This document shows, one piece after another, positions 22,689 to 30,277 of a stretch of DNA of 42,012 nucleotides. A program made the position numbers and the translations under genes. This DNA comes from JAAYBG01 sp964411675 (GTDB lineage Bacteria; Bacillota_I; Bacilli_A; ML615J-28; CAG-698). The notes under the pieces were generated by a model, which saw only the letters and a list, made by a program, of their open reading frames with translations, did not search any database and had not been told where the DNA came from. Numbering within the stretch: the first letter of the stretch is position 1; every line of letters begins with the position of its first letter. The stretch is taken from the NCBI GenBank assembly GCA_964411675.1, contig CAYPLR010000011.1, positions 1 to 42,012 of the forward strand, read 5' to 3'.

Positions 22689-24332
22689 ATTAAAAAAATA
22701 GCAACTGTTTTTCTATTCATTTTTCTCATGTTTGTCTCAGGATGTCAATTAACCAATACTGGTTCTTTCATTGATGAGTCTCATGAGATTATCTATTTAG
22801 AAATTGATGAAAATGTAACTCTTATGACAACTATCAATAATAAAACTATTTACTGGGAAGTGGAAACTCCTGATTTAGTCATGATTGATGAAGAAAAATT
22901 GACAGCAATCGATGATGGCTTAGCTTATATTGTTGCACGAGAAACGACCACCGATAAAATCATAAAGAAATTAGCAATTGTAATTGCTCCAAGTAAACCA
23001 AGTTTAATCATGAAAGGTCCCCAAACGATTACTATCGGTGAAAGTGTAACTTTTGAAGTAGAGATCACTCCTAGTGATTATGATCAAAGTGTTATTTGGT
23101 CAACCGCAGAATCTGAAATAGCTACTATCGATGAACAGGGGATTGTTACTGGCGTAAAAGCAGGGATCACAAGGGTAATTGCCACATCGAGTAAGGATGG
23201 ATCTCTTTACCAAGAAATGAATATCATTGTTCAAAAAGAATTTATTGAAGATAGTATTAATAATCAAGTAAAAGAATCAACAGAAACCATTGATGTTGGA
23301 TCGTTATCTACTGTATTTTCACCAATCATTACCAAAGGTCTTTCTTCTTTAATTGGTGTTAGTACGTATAATCTAAATAGTTATCAAGAGGAAGTCGTTA
23401 ATGCAACCGCTAGTGGTGTCATTTATAAAAGAAATATTGTTTTAAAAACAGATGAAGAAGTTCTTTACGATCCATCCATTGCAACCGAAGATATCCAATA
23501 TTATCAATATTATGTTATGACAAATCGTCATGTCATTCAAAATAGTGAAATCATTAAAATCTATCAAGAAAACAATTTAGAAATCGAAGCAGAATTAATT
23601 CAATATGATAAAGAAATTGATTTAGCCGTATTAACCTTTTCTTCTAGGTTATACTTTCCAGTTGCTGTTTTTGGAGATTCTGATACTTTAGAACAAGGTG
23701 AATTTTGTCTTGCTTTAGGAAATCCTTTTGGTTATGACTTCTATAAAAGTGCTTCTATTGGTATCATCAGTCACCCAAACCGATATGTATCTGACGATAC
23801 CGATGGAGATGGAGTTTCTGATTGGGATGCAAATTACATCCAACACGATGCTGCCATTAATGAAGGAAATAGTGGAGGTCCATTAATTAATCTAAAAGGA
23901 GAAATCATTGGTATTAATACCACGAAGATATCAGCTGCTTCTGTTGATAACATGGGCTTTGCGATTCCCATCAACTTAGCAATCGAATTAGCTTCGGTGT
24001 TAGAACAAGGAATTCAACCACAAAGACCAAAATTAGGCATTACCGTAATTGCTGTTCGCGATGTTCTTTCAAGTGCTGAATTACAAAGCGAATATCCAAT
24101 CCCTGCTGGGGTTACTTATGGAATGTACGTAGCAGAAGTATCATCAGGAGGACTTGGTTACCGCGCAGGTATCAAATCTGGTGATATATTAATTGAATTT
24201 AATGGAGTGAAAATCTATAATTCCGCGGAATTAAGAGCAGAAATCGGTAAAATTATTATTGGTTCAGGAGAAACAAAAGAATTGAAAGTATATCGTGATA
24301 ATGGCATTGTTTCCTTATCATTTGTAAGTTAG
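22689..24332 (+). CDS. Ig-like/HtrA-like protease lipoprotein with PDZ; probable ATT start
   Basis: About 547 residues. A lipoprotein signal ends at the lipobox FVSGC (Cys 22 counted from a GTG at 22680), so it is anchored outside the membrane. Two bacterial Ig-like (BIG2) domains follow (about 35-185), then a trypsin-like HtrA domain (about 215-440) with H284 (TNRHV), D314 (DLAVL) and S398 (GNSGG), and a C-terminal PDZ (about 450-550). The loop D373-T-D-G-D-G-V-S-D381 resembles a dockerin/EF-hand calcium loop and is missing in the next gene's product. The octamer GAGGTGAT (22677-22684) places the start at ATT 22689; GTG 22680 lies inside that ribosome site. It is the first of two paralogous genes. 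Confidence 0.88.
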   Translation: MKKIATVFLFIFLMFVSGCQLTNTGSFIDESHEIIYLEIDENVTLMTTINNKTIYWEVETPDLVMIDEEKLTAIDDGLAYIVARETTTDKIIKKLAIVIAPSKPSLIMKGPQTITIGESVTFEVEITPSDYDQSVIWSTAESEIATIDEQGIVTGVKAGITRVIATSSKDGSLYQEMNIIVQKEFIEDSINNQVKESTETIDVGSLSTVFSPIITKGLSSLIGVSTYNLNSYQEEVVNATASGVIYKRNIVLKTDEEVLYDPSIATEDIQYYQYYVMTNRHVIQNSEIIKIYQENNLEIEAELIQYDKEIDLAVLTFSSRLYFPVAVFGDSDTLEQGEFCLALGNPFGYDFYKSASIGIISHPNRYVSDDTDGDGVSDWDANYIQHDAAINEGNSGGPLINLKGEIIGINTTKISAASVDNMGFAIPINLAIELASVLEQGIQPQRPKLGITVIAVRDVLSSAELQSEYPIPAGVTYGMYVAEVSSGGLGYRAGIKSGDILIEFNGVKIYNSAELRAEIGKIIIGSGETKELKVYRDNGIVSLSFVS

Positions 24333-24346
24333 GAGGAAGTTAACGA

Positions 24347-25636
24347 ATGACTAAAATTAAAAAAGTAATTAGTATCCTATTTATCATGTTAGGTGCAACA
24401 GTATTCATAGGTTGTCAAACGACAATGAATCCAGAGTACCTTTATATCAGTGTCAATCAAACCATTCGCTTACAAACTTCTTTGACTGGAGAATTAGAAT
24501 GGTCATCAGATAACGAAAACATCGCTATGGTTGACGATGATGGAGCGGTAACTGGTATTAACATTGGTCTTGCCACCATCACAGCCCAATCTGGAAGTCA
24601 AGTTAGTAAAGTGATTGTTTCCGTTGAAGCAGAAAAACCAGAAGTTGATTTGTTATTATCAGGAAAGCAAAACCTATTCGTTGATGAATCAACAACCCTT
24701 ATCGCGACTCTTACGAATACCACTACTAATTCTCCTATTTACTGGGAAACAAGTAATGATACCATTGCAACTGTTGATAATAATGGCGTTGTTTATGGAG
24801 TAGCTCCTGGCTTAGTTACCATTACCGCTTCTACTTATCAAGAAAAAACACTAACAAAACAATGGATTATCTTGGTAAGCAGCATCGAAGGCGATGGTGA
24901 AATTGTTAATAATGAAATTGATAATAAAACCTATGAGATCATTGGTGAACTTGATTTAACCGCTATCAATGATACTATAATTACGATTGTAGATATGGTT
25001 ATGCCTGCTATTATTGGTGTTAGTAATTACCAATATCATAGTAGTGTTCCTGGTGCAAATGAGATTCTTCAATTAGATAGCGTCGGTACAGGATTTATCA
25101 TCAATCGCGAGGAAATTAATAATGGAACGTATCGTTATCGTTATTATGTGCTAACCAATTATCATGTTGTTCAAGATAGAATTGAATTAAAAATCTTTTT
25201 TGGAGATCACGAAGATGAAATCCTTGCTGAATATCCAGTTCAAGCAAACTCGAAAGCAGACCTAGCAGTGATTACTTTCTTATCTAACAAAGAAATCACA
25301 CCTCTAACTTTCGCAGAAACAAACTCAGCCAATGCTGGCGACTTTGTTATCGCAATCGGTAATCCAACAGGATATGACTTCTTTCGTTCTGTTACCTTCG
25401 GTATGGTTTCTTGTCCTGAACGCAATTTAGCAGGCGAAACATCTCTATTTGTTCAACATGATGCTGCGATTAACCCTGGAAATAGTGGAGGTCCTTTATT
25501 TGATTTAGAGGGCAATGTTATTGGTGTTAATACGATTAAAATTATCGATACGGATGTTGAGAACATTGGTTTTGCCATTGCTCTAACAACCATTATTGAA
25601 TTTATATCAGGACTTACAAATTATCCAAAGAATTAA
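24347..25636 (+). CDS. Ig-like/HtrA-like protease lipoprotein without PDZ
   Basis: 429 residues, paralogue of the preceding gene, 14 bases downstream with AGGAGG before the ATG. The lipobox is VFIGC (lipid Cys 23). Two BIG2-type domains (about 28-178) with the signatures VTGINIGLATITA and VYGVAPGLVTITA lead to a trypsin-like domain with H273 (TNYHV), D305 (DLAVI) and S380 (GNSGG). It ends after the protease domain (FAIALTTIIEFISGL), so PDZ and the calcium-like loop are absent. The pair could form mixed oligomers or handle different surface substrates (inference). A good terminator follows. Confidence 0.9.
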   Translation: MTKIKKVISILFIMLGATVFIGCQTTMNPEYLYISVNQTIRLQTSLTGELEWSSDNENIAMVDDDGAVTGINIGLATITAQSGSQVSKVIVSVEAEKPEVDLLLSGKQNLFVDESTTLIATLTNTTTNSPIYWETSNDTIATVDNNGVVYGVAPGLVTITASTYQEKTLTKQWIILVSSIEGDGEIVNNEIDNKTYEIIGELDLTAINDTIITIVDMVMPAIIGVSNYQYHSSVPGANEILQLDSVGTGFIINREEINNGTYRYRYYVLTNYHVVQDRIELKIFFGDHEDEILAEYPVQANSKADLAVITFLSNKEITPLTFAETNSANAGDFVIAIGNPTGYDFFRSVTFGMVSCPERNLAGETSLFVQHDAAINPGNSGGPLFDLEGNVIGVNTIKIIDTDVENIGFAIALTTIIEFISGLTNYPKN

Positions 25637-25661
25637 AAAGAGCCACTTCCGTGGCTTTTTT
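25636..25661. terminator. Terminator after the protease pair
   Basis: Stem AGCCAC / GTGGCT with TTCC loop, A-rich before and a run of seven T after; between converging genes. Confidence 0.87.
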
Positions 25662-25662
25662 T

Positions 25663-26559
25663 CTACTCTTCTAATAATTTCTTTGTTAGTGTTTTATTGT
25701 TCGCTTCTTTACATTTTAAAGTTAGCGATGCCAGTTTTTTCCCATATCCTATCGCTTGCTTGAGAGGCTTACTATTCACGATTCCATAGATAATTCCCGA
25801 AAGCATTGCATCTCCTACTCCGGTAGCATTCACAATTTCTTTACTATCAACACTAGTTACTAAAACAGCATCAATGACTCCATTTTCTAAATAACATATT
25901 TCTTTTTCTTTATCTGTTATGATGATGTTTTTTGCGTTTTGCTTTTGAAATTCTTGCAAAAGTTTTTCTTTTGATAACTTTTTTCCAACAATCGCTTCTG
26001 CTTCTAAAACATTACATTTTAAATAATCAATTTTGTCAACTTTATGAGCGAGTTTTTCAGCTTTTCTTGTTGAAATGGCATCCATGATGATAATTTTATC
26101 TTGATAGCAATCTAACAAATAATCGATGGTGTCACTCTCTAGATTGGTATCAATCACTAGATAATCATAAGATTTGATGATGGGACTAATCGATTGAAGA
26201 TAGGATTTTGAAATGGCTTTAATACTTTGTTGATCACATAAAGCAAGTTCCATATCTCCTTCAGGATTATGAATAGCGAGATAACCTCCTGTACTCAAAC
26301 CTTTTTCTTCAGGAACAATTATCGATACCCCTAATTCTTTTAGTTCATTTACCAATGCTTGTGATAGGGTATCAGTCCCAACCGTTGTTACAAAGGTAAT
26401 GGGTAGCTGTAATCTCGCAAGATTCTCGCAAATATTACGAGCAACACCACCAAAGGAAACCGTTATTTCTCCGATATTAGAATCAGAAGGACGAATCTTT
26501 TCAAAACTTTTTCCAAAATAATCAATGTTGGAACCACCTATGATTAATATTTTTTTCAT
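25663..26559 (-). CDS. PfkB family sugar/nucleoside kinase (pseudouridine kinase-like)
   Basis: About 298 residues. Ribokinase-fold enzymes phosphorylate a sugar or nucleoside hydroxyl with ATP. The N-terminal GGVARNICENLARL is the form typical of pseudouridine kinase (PsuK)-type members. The C-terminal NATGVGDAMLSG holds the catalytic Asp and anion hole. The ATG at 26559 has AGGAG seven bases upstream; an ATG at 26565 would sit three bases from that site and overlap the ftcD TGA. No PsuG partner is nearby, so the substrate is open. It is co-transcribed with ftcD by overlap. Confidence 0.86.
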   Translation of the reverse strand: MKKILIIGGSNIDYFGKSFEKIRPSDSNIGEITVSFGGVARNICENLARLQLPITFVTTVGTDTLSQALVNELKELGVSIIVPEEKGLSTGGYLAIHNPEGDMELALCDQQSIKAISKSYLQSISPIIKSYDYLVIDTNLESDTIDYLLDCYQDKIIIMDAISTRKAEKLAHKVDKIDYLKCNVLEAEAIVGKKLSKEKLLQEFQKQNAKNIIITDKEKEICYLENGVIDAVLVTSVDSKEIVNATGVGDAMLSGIIYGIVNSKPLKQAIGYGKKLASLTLKCKEANNKTLTKKLLEE

Positions 26560-26561
26560 AC

Positions 26562-27518
26562 TCATTCTCCTAAAAGTTTATCCATATAATAGTCTAAAAT
26601 TTTCTTTTTTGTAAAATCACGTAACAAAAATACTTTGCTAGCCATGAGCGCTATTTCTTCTAGTGTCACATCTTTTTCTTTTAGTTCTGGTAAGGATAAT
26701 AATAATGCTTCTTTTGGAACGAGACCAATAATTTCAGATGATATCACCTTTGTATTTACTTTTTTAGCTTCTTCACAAACAGAAAGAAAGACCTGTAGTA
26801 ATGATGTCACATGATAATCTGTTACATTCATGGTAACCTGTACATGATTTGTTTCTTTCAAAAACGCCGCTTTTGCTTGAACAAAAGGTAGGCCTCCACT
26901 ACTAAATCTAATCTTTCGAGCAATTATATCCGCAATACTCTTATCTGTAGTATCTAAATCAATATTATAAGCAATGAGTGGCTTTCTTAGTCCTATAGCT
27001 ACAACCCCTGCTTGAGGATGGGGTACAGGATCTCCAAAATCGGGGAACCAATCCTTGTTTTTCATTTTTTGTTTCAGCCCTTCAAATTCTCCTCGACGAA
27101 TATTGGGAAGTAATTTTCTCTCTTCTCTTGTTGCTGATTGGTTATACAAATAAACTGGAATCTTTACCTTTTCACTGATGAGTTTTGCTAATTTGATGAC
27201 TGCTTCTTGACAATCTTCTTCTGTAGCATTTTTAATGGGTAAAATAGGAATCACATCCACTGCTCCCATACGTGGATGTTCTCCTCTTTGGACATTTAAG
27301 TCGATTTTATTGCTTGCAATCATTGCACTTTCTACCATACTCTCTACAACAACATCCATTTCACCGATAATTGTTGCAACACTACGATTATAATCTTTAT
27401 CCATTTCTAACAGGCACAAAGATATTTTTTCTCTTTGAAAAGGGGAAAGAATAGCTTCCATGATTGTTCTATCTCGGCCTTCAGAATAATTAGGAATAAT
27501 TTCAATTATTTTCTTCAT
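26562..27518 (-). CDS. ftcD: Glutamate formimidoyltransferase (FtcD, transferase only)
   Basis: About 318 residues. It transfers the formimino group from formiminoglutamate to tetrahydrofolate. Motifs are ECIPNYSEGRD-like IIPNYSEGRD at the start, DYNRSVATIIG, QRGEHPRMGAVDVIP, and FPDFGDPVPHPQAGVVAIGLRKP written across the middle region as separate segments (FGDP, HPQAG, GLRKPL). No cyclodeaminase domain follows, as in the short bacterial form. The start is the ATG at 27516-27518 behind AGGGTGA, not the GTG at 27527 inside that site. No hut genes are visible, so the source of the formimino group is unknown. It overlaps the PfkB gene. Confidence 0.9.
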   Translation of the reverse strand: MKKIIEIIPNYSEGRDRTIMEAILSPFQREKISLCLLEMDKDYNRSVATIIGEMDVVVESMVESAMIASNKIDLNVQRGEHPRMGAVDVIPILPIKNATEEDCQEAVIKLAKLISEKVKIPVYLYNQSATREERKLLPNIRRGEFEGLKQKMKNKDWFPDFGDPVPHPQAGVVAIGLRKPLIAYNIDLDTTDKSIADIIARKIRFSSGGLPFVQAKAAFLKETNHVQVTMNVTDYHVTSLLQVFLSVCEEAKKVNTKVISSEIIGLVPKEALLLSLPELKEKDVTLEEIALMASKVFLLRDFTKKKILDYYMDKLLGE

Positions 27519-27581
27519 GTTTATCACCCTTACTTACTCTATTAGTATAACAAAAAATATTAAAAACAGAAAGAAAAAAGC

Positions 27582-27607
27582 GCCTTTCATTAATTATAAC
27601 GAAAGGC
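27582..27607 (-). terminator. Terminator after the PIG-L gene
   Basis: On the minus strand GCCTTTC and GAAAGGC pair across a 12-base loop, then GC and six T. It separates the PIG-L gene from ftcD, which may use a TATACT box about 60 bases further on. Confidence 0.72.
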
Positions 27608-27617
27608 TTCATTAATC

Positions 27618-28385
27618 TTATGATAATTTTTCTAAAAAACAATGTTGATGAATGGGACCTAACACAAAATATCCTTCTCCGTGAGGAGCACTCACTGCAA
27701 AACCAAATTTTTGTCCTCTCATCTTTAAGTAACCAATTACCATTTCTATACTTGAATCCATTTGGGACTGGTGGCATTTTAAAGCGGCTACTTGTTTCAT
27801 AAAATCTTCCTTTGTAAGATCGATAATGGTATTAGGTCGATCCGTATAATAATATCCGATCGTTATTCCCTGTGGTAACACTGTATTTTCATCAATCTCT
27901 AAACCATGGCGACGAGCTGAATTTGGATACATGGCTGCTACCAATGACCTCCTAGTCGCTTCCCCCACATTTAAATGATCAGGATGTGTTTCATTTGGTA
28001 AGTTAGGATCGGGGCATAATACCAAATCAGGTTTTACTGTAATGATGATTCTTGATATATCTGATGACATTCTTACTGTATCATAGATTCCGCCATCTGG
28101 ATAATCTAGAAAATAGACATCTGCTACTCCCATTAATTTAGCAGCTTCTAACGACTCTTCTTTCCTAATCCTAATTAGATCAATAATCTTTACATGATTA
28201 TCAAGGGTTCCACTACCCCCATCGGTACAAATTAAATAAGTAACTTTATATCCTTTTCTAATTAGGCGACTAATAAATCCTCCTGCCCCTATTTCAATAT
28301 CATCAGGATGTGGACCCACAACCAAAACATTTTTATAATTGGCAAGCGAAGGTATTTCTAACGCTTTCTTGAACATTTCTTCCAT
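27618..28385 (-). CDS. PIG-L family zinc deacetylase (LmbE/BshB-like)
   Basis: 255 residues. The family removes N-acetyl groups from GlcNAc-type sugars. The zinc and catalytic motif PHPDDIE (H26, D28, D29) is complete, and a second zinc-site motif THPDH (H134, H137) is present. ICTDGGSG and DYPDGGI follow family order. Bacillithiol deacetylase BshB is the best-known relative, but no other bacillithiol gene is seen here. The ATG follows AGGAGAGG. An extended TGG-TATAAT -10 box sits at 28427-28435. Confidence 0.9.
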   Translation of the reverse strand: MEEMFKKALEIPSLANYKNVLVVGPHPDDIEIGAGGFISRLIRKGYKVTYLICTDGGSGTLDNHVKIIDLIRIRKEESLEAAKLMGVADVYFLDYPDGGIYDTVRMSSDISRIIITVKPDLVLCPDPNLPNETHPDHLNVGEATRRSLVAAMYPNSARRHGLEIDENTVLPQGITIGYYYTDRPNTIIDLTKEDFMKQVAALKCHQSQMDSSIEMVIGYLKMRGQKFGFAVSAPHGEGYFVLGPIHQHCFLEKLS

Positions 28386-28472
28386 TCTATCCTCTCCTCT
28401 TAAAATAGTTCTTTCTTGTTTATTATATTATACCATAATTTATTTCAATTTATTCAATTTTATACTCGATAT

Positions 28473-28491
28473 TATCATTTAATGATATAAT
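28473..28491 (+). promoter_or_regulatory. Promoter of the small ORF with overlapping palindrome
   Basis: TGA-TATAAT extended -10 (28486-28491) overlapped by the palindrome TATCATT-T-AATGATA (28473-28487). A repressor site is possible. Confidence 0.45.
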
Positions 28492-28505
28492 AATTAAGGT
28501 GATTA

Positions 28506-28757
28506 ATGATGAAAATTAAAGGAGCACAACAAGCTCTCACAGCTATGAATCAATATATTCTCATGACAATCCAAAACGGGAATGCTCTATTACTTACTCT
28601 AAAAGAAGATCATGTTTTATTAATCAACGACTATATTAACAGTTTATTAACAAAAGATGATTTTTTATCTTTGTTTCAGGATTCAGAATTTACCATATAT
28701 AAAAGTCTTGATAATAGTGAAGAAATTAATCAAGATCATGTTGTTTACAAACAATAA
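28506..28757 (+). CDS. Small protein of unknown function
   Basis: 83 residues, not recognised. It is soluble, with no signal or membrane segment. A short basic start (MMKIKGAQQALTAMNQYILM) is followed by alternating strands (GNALLLTLKEDHVLLIN) and an acidic, helical second half. It has what a real gene needs: AAGGTGA just upstream, an extended -10 box, and a T-tailed terminator right after the stop. ATG codons at 28506 and 28509 are both possible. It is alone between two genes of the other strand. Confidence 0.68.
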   Translation: MMKIKGAQQALTAMNQYILMTIQNGNALLLTLKEDHVLLINDYINSLLTKDDFLSLFQDSEFTIYKSLDNSEEINQDHVVYKQ

Positions 28758-28791
28758 AAAAAGCAGTGTTTTATAAAATACACTGCTTTTT
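28757..28791. terminator. Bidirectional terminator after the small ORF
   Basis: Stem AAGCAGTGT / ACACTGCTT with an A/T-rich ten-base middle that can extend pairing, A run before and T run after, between converging genes. Confidence 0.82.
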
Positions 28792-28792
28792 A

Positions 28793-30211
28793 TTATGCTT
28801 TTATATTTAAGTAACGATATAAGTTAGGAAGAAACTTACTACAGTTAACACCATTTACATTTGTAAGAAAAATAAATTCTGCCTTTAAACTAGGAATAAA
28901 GCCAATGATTGTGTTTGTTCCTATCGTTTCCCCGCAATGATAGATGATTTGTTTATTCTGATGAGTAACAATTCTAATTCCTAATCCATACTCACTATTT
29001 TTCCCACTAGGGAGAATATTAGGGTTAAACATTTGCTTACTGATATTGTCTGTTTGAAGAAAATCTAGCCAGTGTATCAAATCATTCACTGAAGAATAAA
29101 GCCCTCCATCACCAATCGTTGCACTACACCAATATTGGTCGCTTACTATCAATTCATTATTTATTATTTTATGACCATATGCTCTATTAGCGACCTCCGT
29201 TACTCCTTCATAATTCACAAAAGAATTCAACATATGGGCTGGAGTGAAAATTTTTTCTGTTATATATTGATCTAATTTTATCTTTGATATTTTTTCAACA
29301 ATCAAACCTAGTAATACATAAGCGGTATTACTGTAACGATACTCTTCTCCTACTGGGAAATAGAATGATTCTTGTGTTTTCATGTATTCCAAAACATCTA
29401 CATCAGCAATTTGCTCTTCAGTGTGAGGCATATTTTCATAATCCATCATTCCTGAGGTATGATTTAATAAATTAATAATCTTTATTTTTTCATAACATTT
29501 AGGTAATTCTGGGTAGATGGATTGTAGTGAAGTATCATATTGTAATAATCCATCAGCAACTAATTGAACAATTGCCCGAGCAATAAATTGTTTACTAACC
29601 GAAGCCAAACGGAAATTCGTATATTTATCAATATATTCGCCTTTGGTTACTATTTTTTTACCTTTGTATCGTTCAATAATGCTATTTCCAATTTTAAAGT
29701 AAAAAGCATAACCTTGATTTTCATCAACAACTAAATCCTTCAACAAGATGTCATCAATTTGGTCAATCTTTTTTATTTCTTTAAAGCCTTCTTCTAGACT
29801 TGGAGGTATCAACCGACTTAAGTAGGATACAATTACAGGTAAAGGTAAATAGCGTTCTTGGGGATTCAAATTTCTTTGCTCAACTCTTTGGTAACAAACC
29901 TCATAAGGAATGGTAAAGTAATGAGCAATCATATCAAAATCTACGCCATAGGCCTTTACTGAATCAACATATCGTTTTCTTACCTTTGGAGTAATACTAG
30001 TAGAATCAGCAATTACATCGATTCCTCTTTGGAGATATTCTGCACATAAGCGATATACTTCAGGAAATATGTCTTCTTCCTTCCAATTAGGGTGAAGCGT
30101 TCTTACGAGATCACTAGATACTGCCTTAGCATTAAATTCTTCTTCCAATCTTTTTGTATAGGTTGTTTTTCCACTTCCTTGAATTCCTATCATCATATGT
30201 AGTGTACTCAT
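28793..30211 (-). CDS. P-loop kinase fused to beta-lactamase-fold serine hydrolase
   Basis: 472 residues in one frame. Residues 1-150 form a P-loop kinase of the zeta-toxin/polynucleotide-kinase-like group: Walker A GIQGSGKTT (9-17), SSDLVR (32-37) after the second strand, then DSTSITPKVRKRYV (69-82), and an arginine-rich lid YQRVEQRNLNPQER (107-120). Residues from about 165 form a class C beta-lactamase/esterase-type domain: S204-V-S-K207, Y293-S-N295 and H425-C-G427, all intact. No signal peptide, so cytoplasmic. A GGGGGG-containing ribosome site lies before the ATG, and no promoter is obvious in the 66-base gap to the CNNM gene. Roles are unknown; both domains could act on one small molecule. 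Confidence 0.88.
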   Translation of the reverse strand: MSTLHMMIGIQGSGKTTYTKRLEEEFNAKAVSSDLVRTLHPNWKEEDIFPEVYRLCAEYLQRGIDVIADSTSITPKVRKRYVDSVKAYGVDFDMIAHYFTIPYEVCYQRVEQRNLNPQERYLPLPVIVSYLSRLIPPSLEEGFKEIKKIDQIDDILLKDLVVDENQGYAFYFKIGNSIIERYKGKKIVTKGEYIDKYTNFRLASVSKQFIARAIVQLVADGLLQYDTSLQSIYPELPKCYEKIKIINLLNHTSGMMDYENMPHTEEQIADVDVLEYMKTQESFYFPVGEEYRYSNTAYVLLGLIVEKISKIKLDQYITEKIFTPAHMLNSFVNYEGVTEVANRAYGHKIINNELIVSDQYWCSATIGDGGLYSSVNDLIHWLDFLQTDNISKQMFNPNILPSGKNSEYGLGIRIVTHQNKQIIYHCGETIGTNTIIGFIPSLKAEFIFLTNVNGVNCSKFLPNLYRYLNIKA

Positions 30212-30245
30212 AAAAACCCCCCGCTTTCCGTTTTTTTATCATAAA

Positions 30246-30273
30246 AAAGACTAAAACATACATTTTAGTCTTT
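30246..30273 (-). terminator. Terminator after the CNNM gene
   Basis: An 11-base-pair stem AAAGACTAAAA / TTTTAGTCTTT with a six-base loop, then a T run on the minus strand. Confidence 0.85.
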
Positions 30274-30277
30274 ATAT

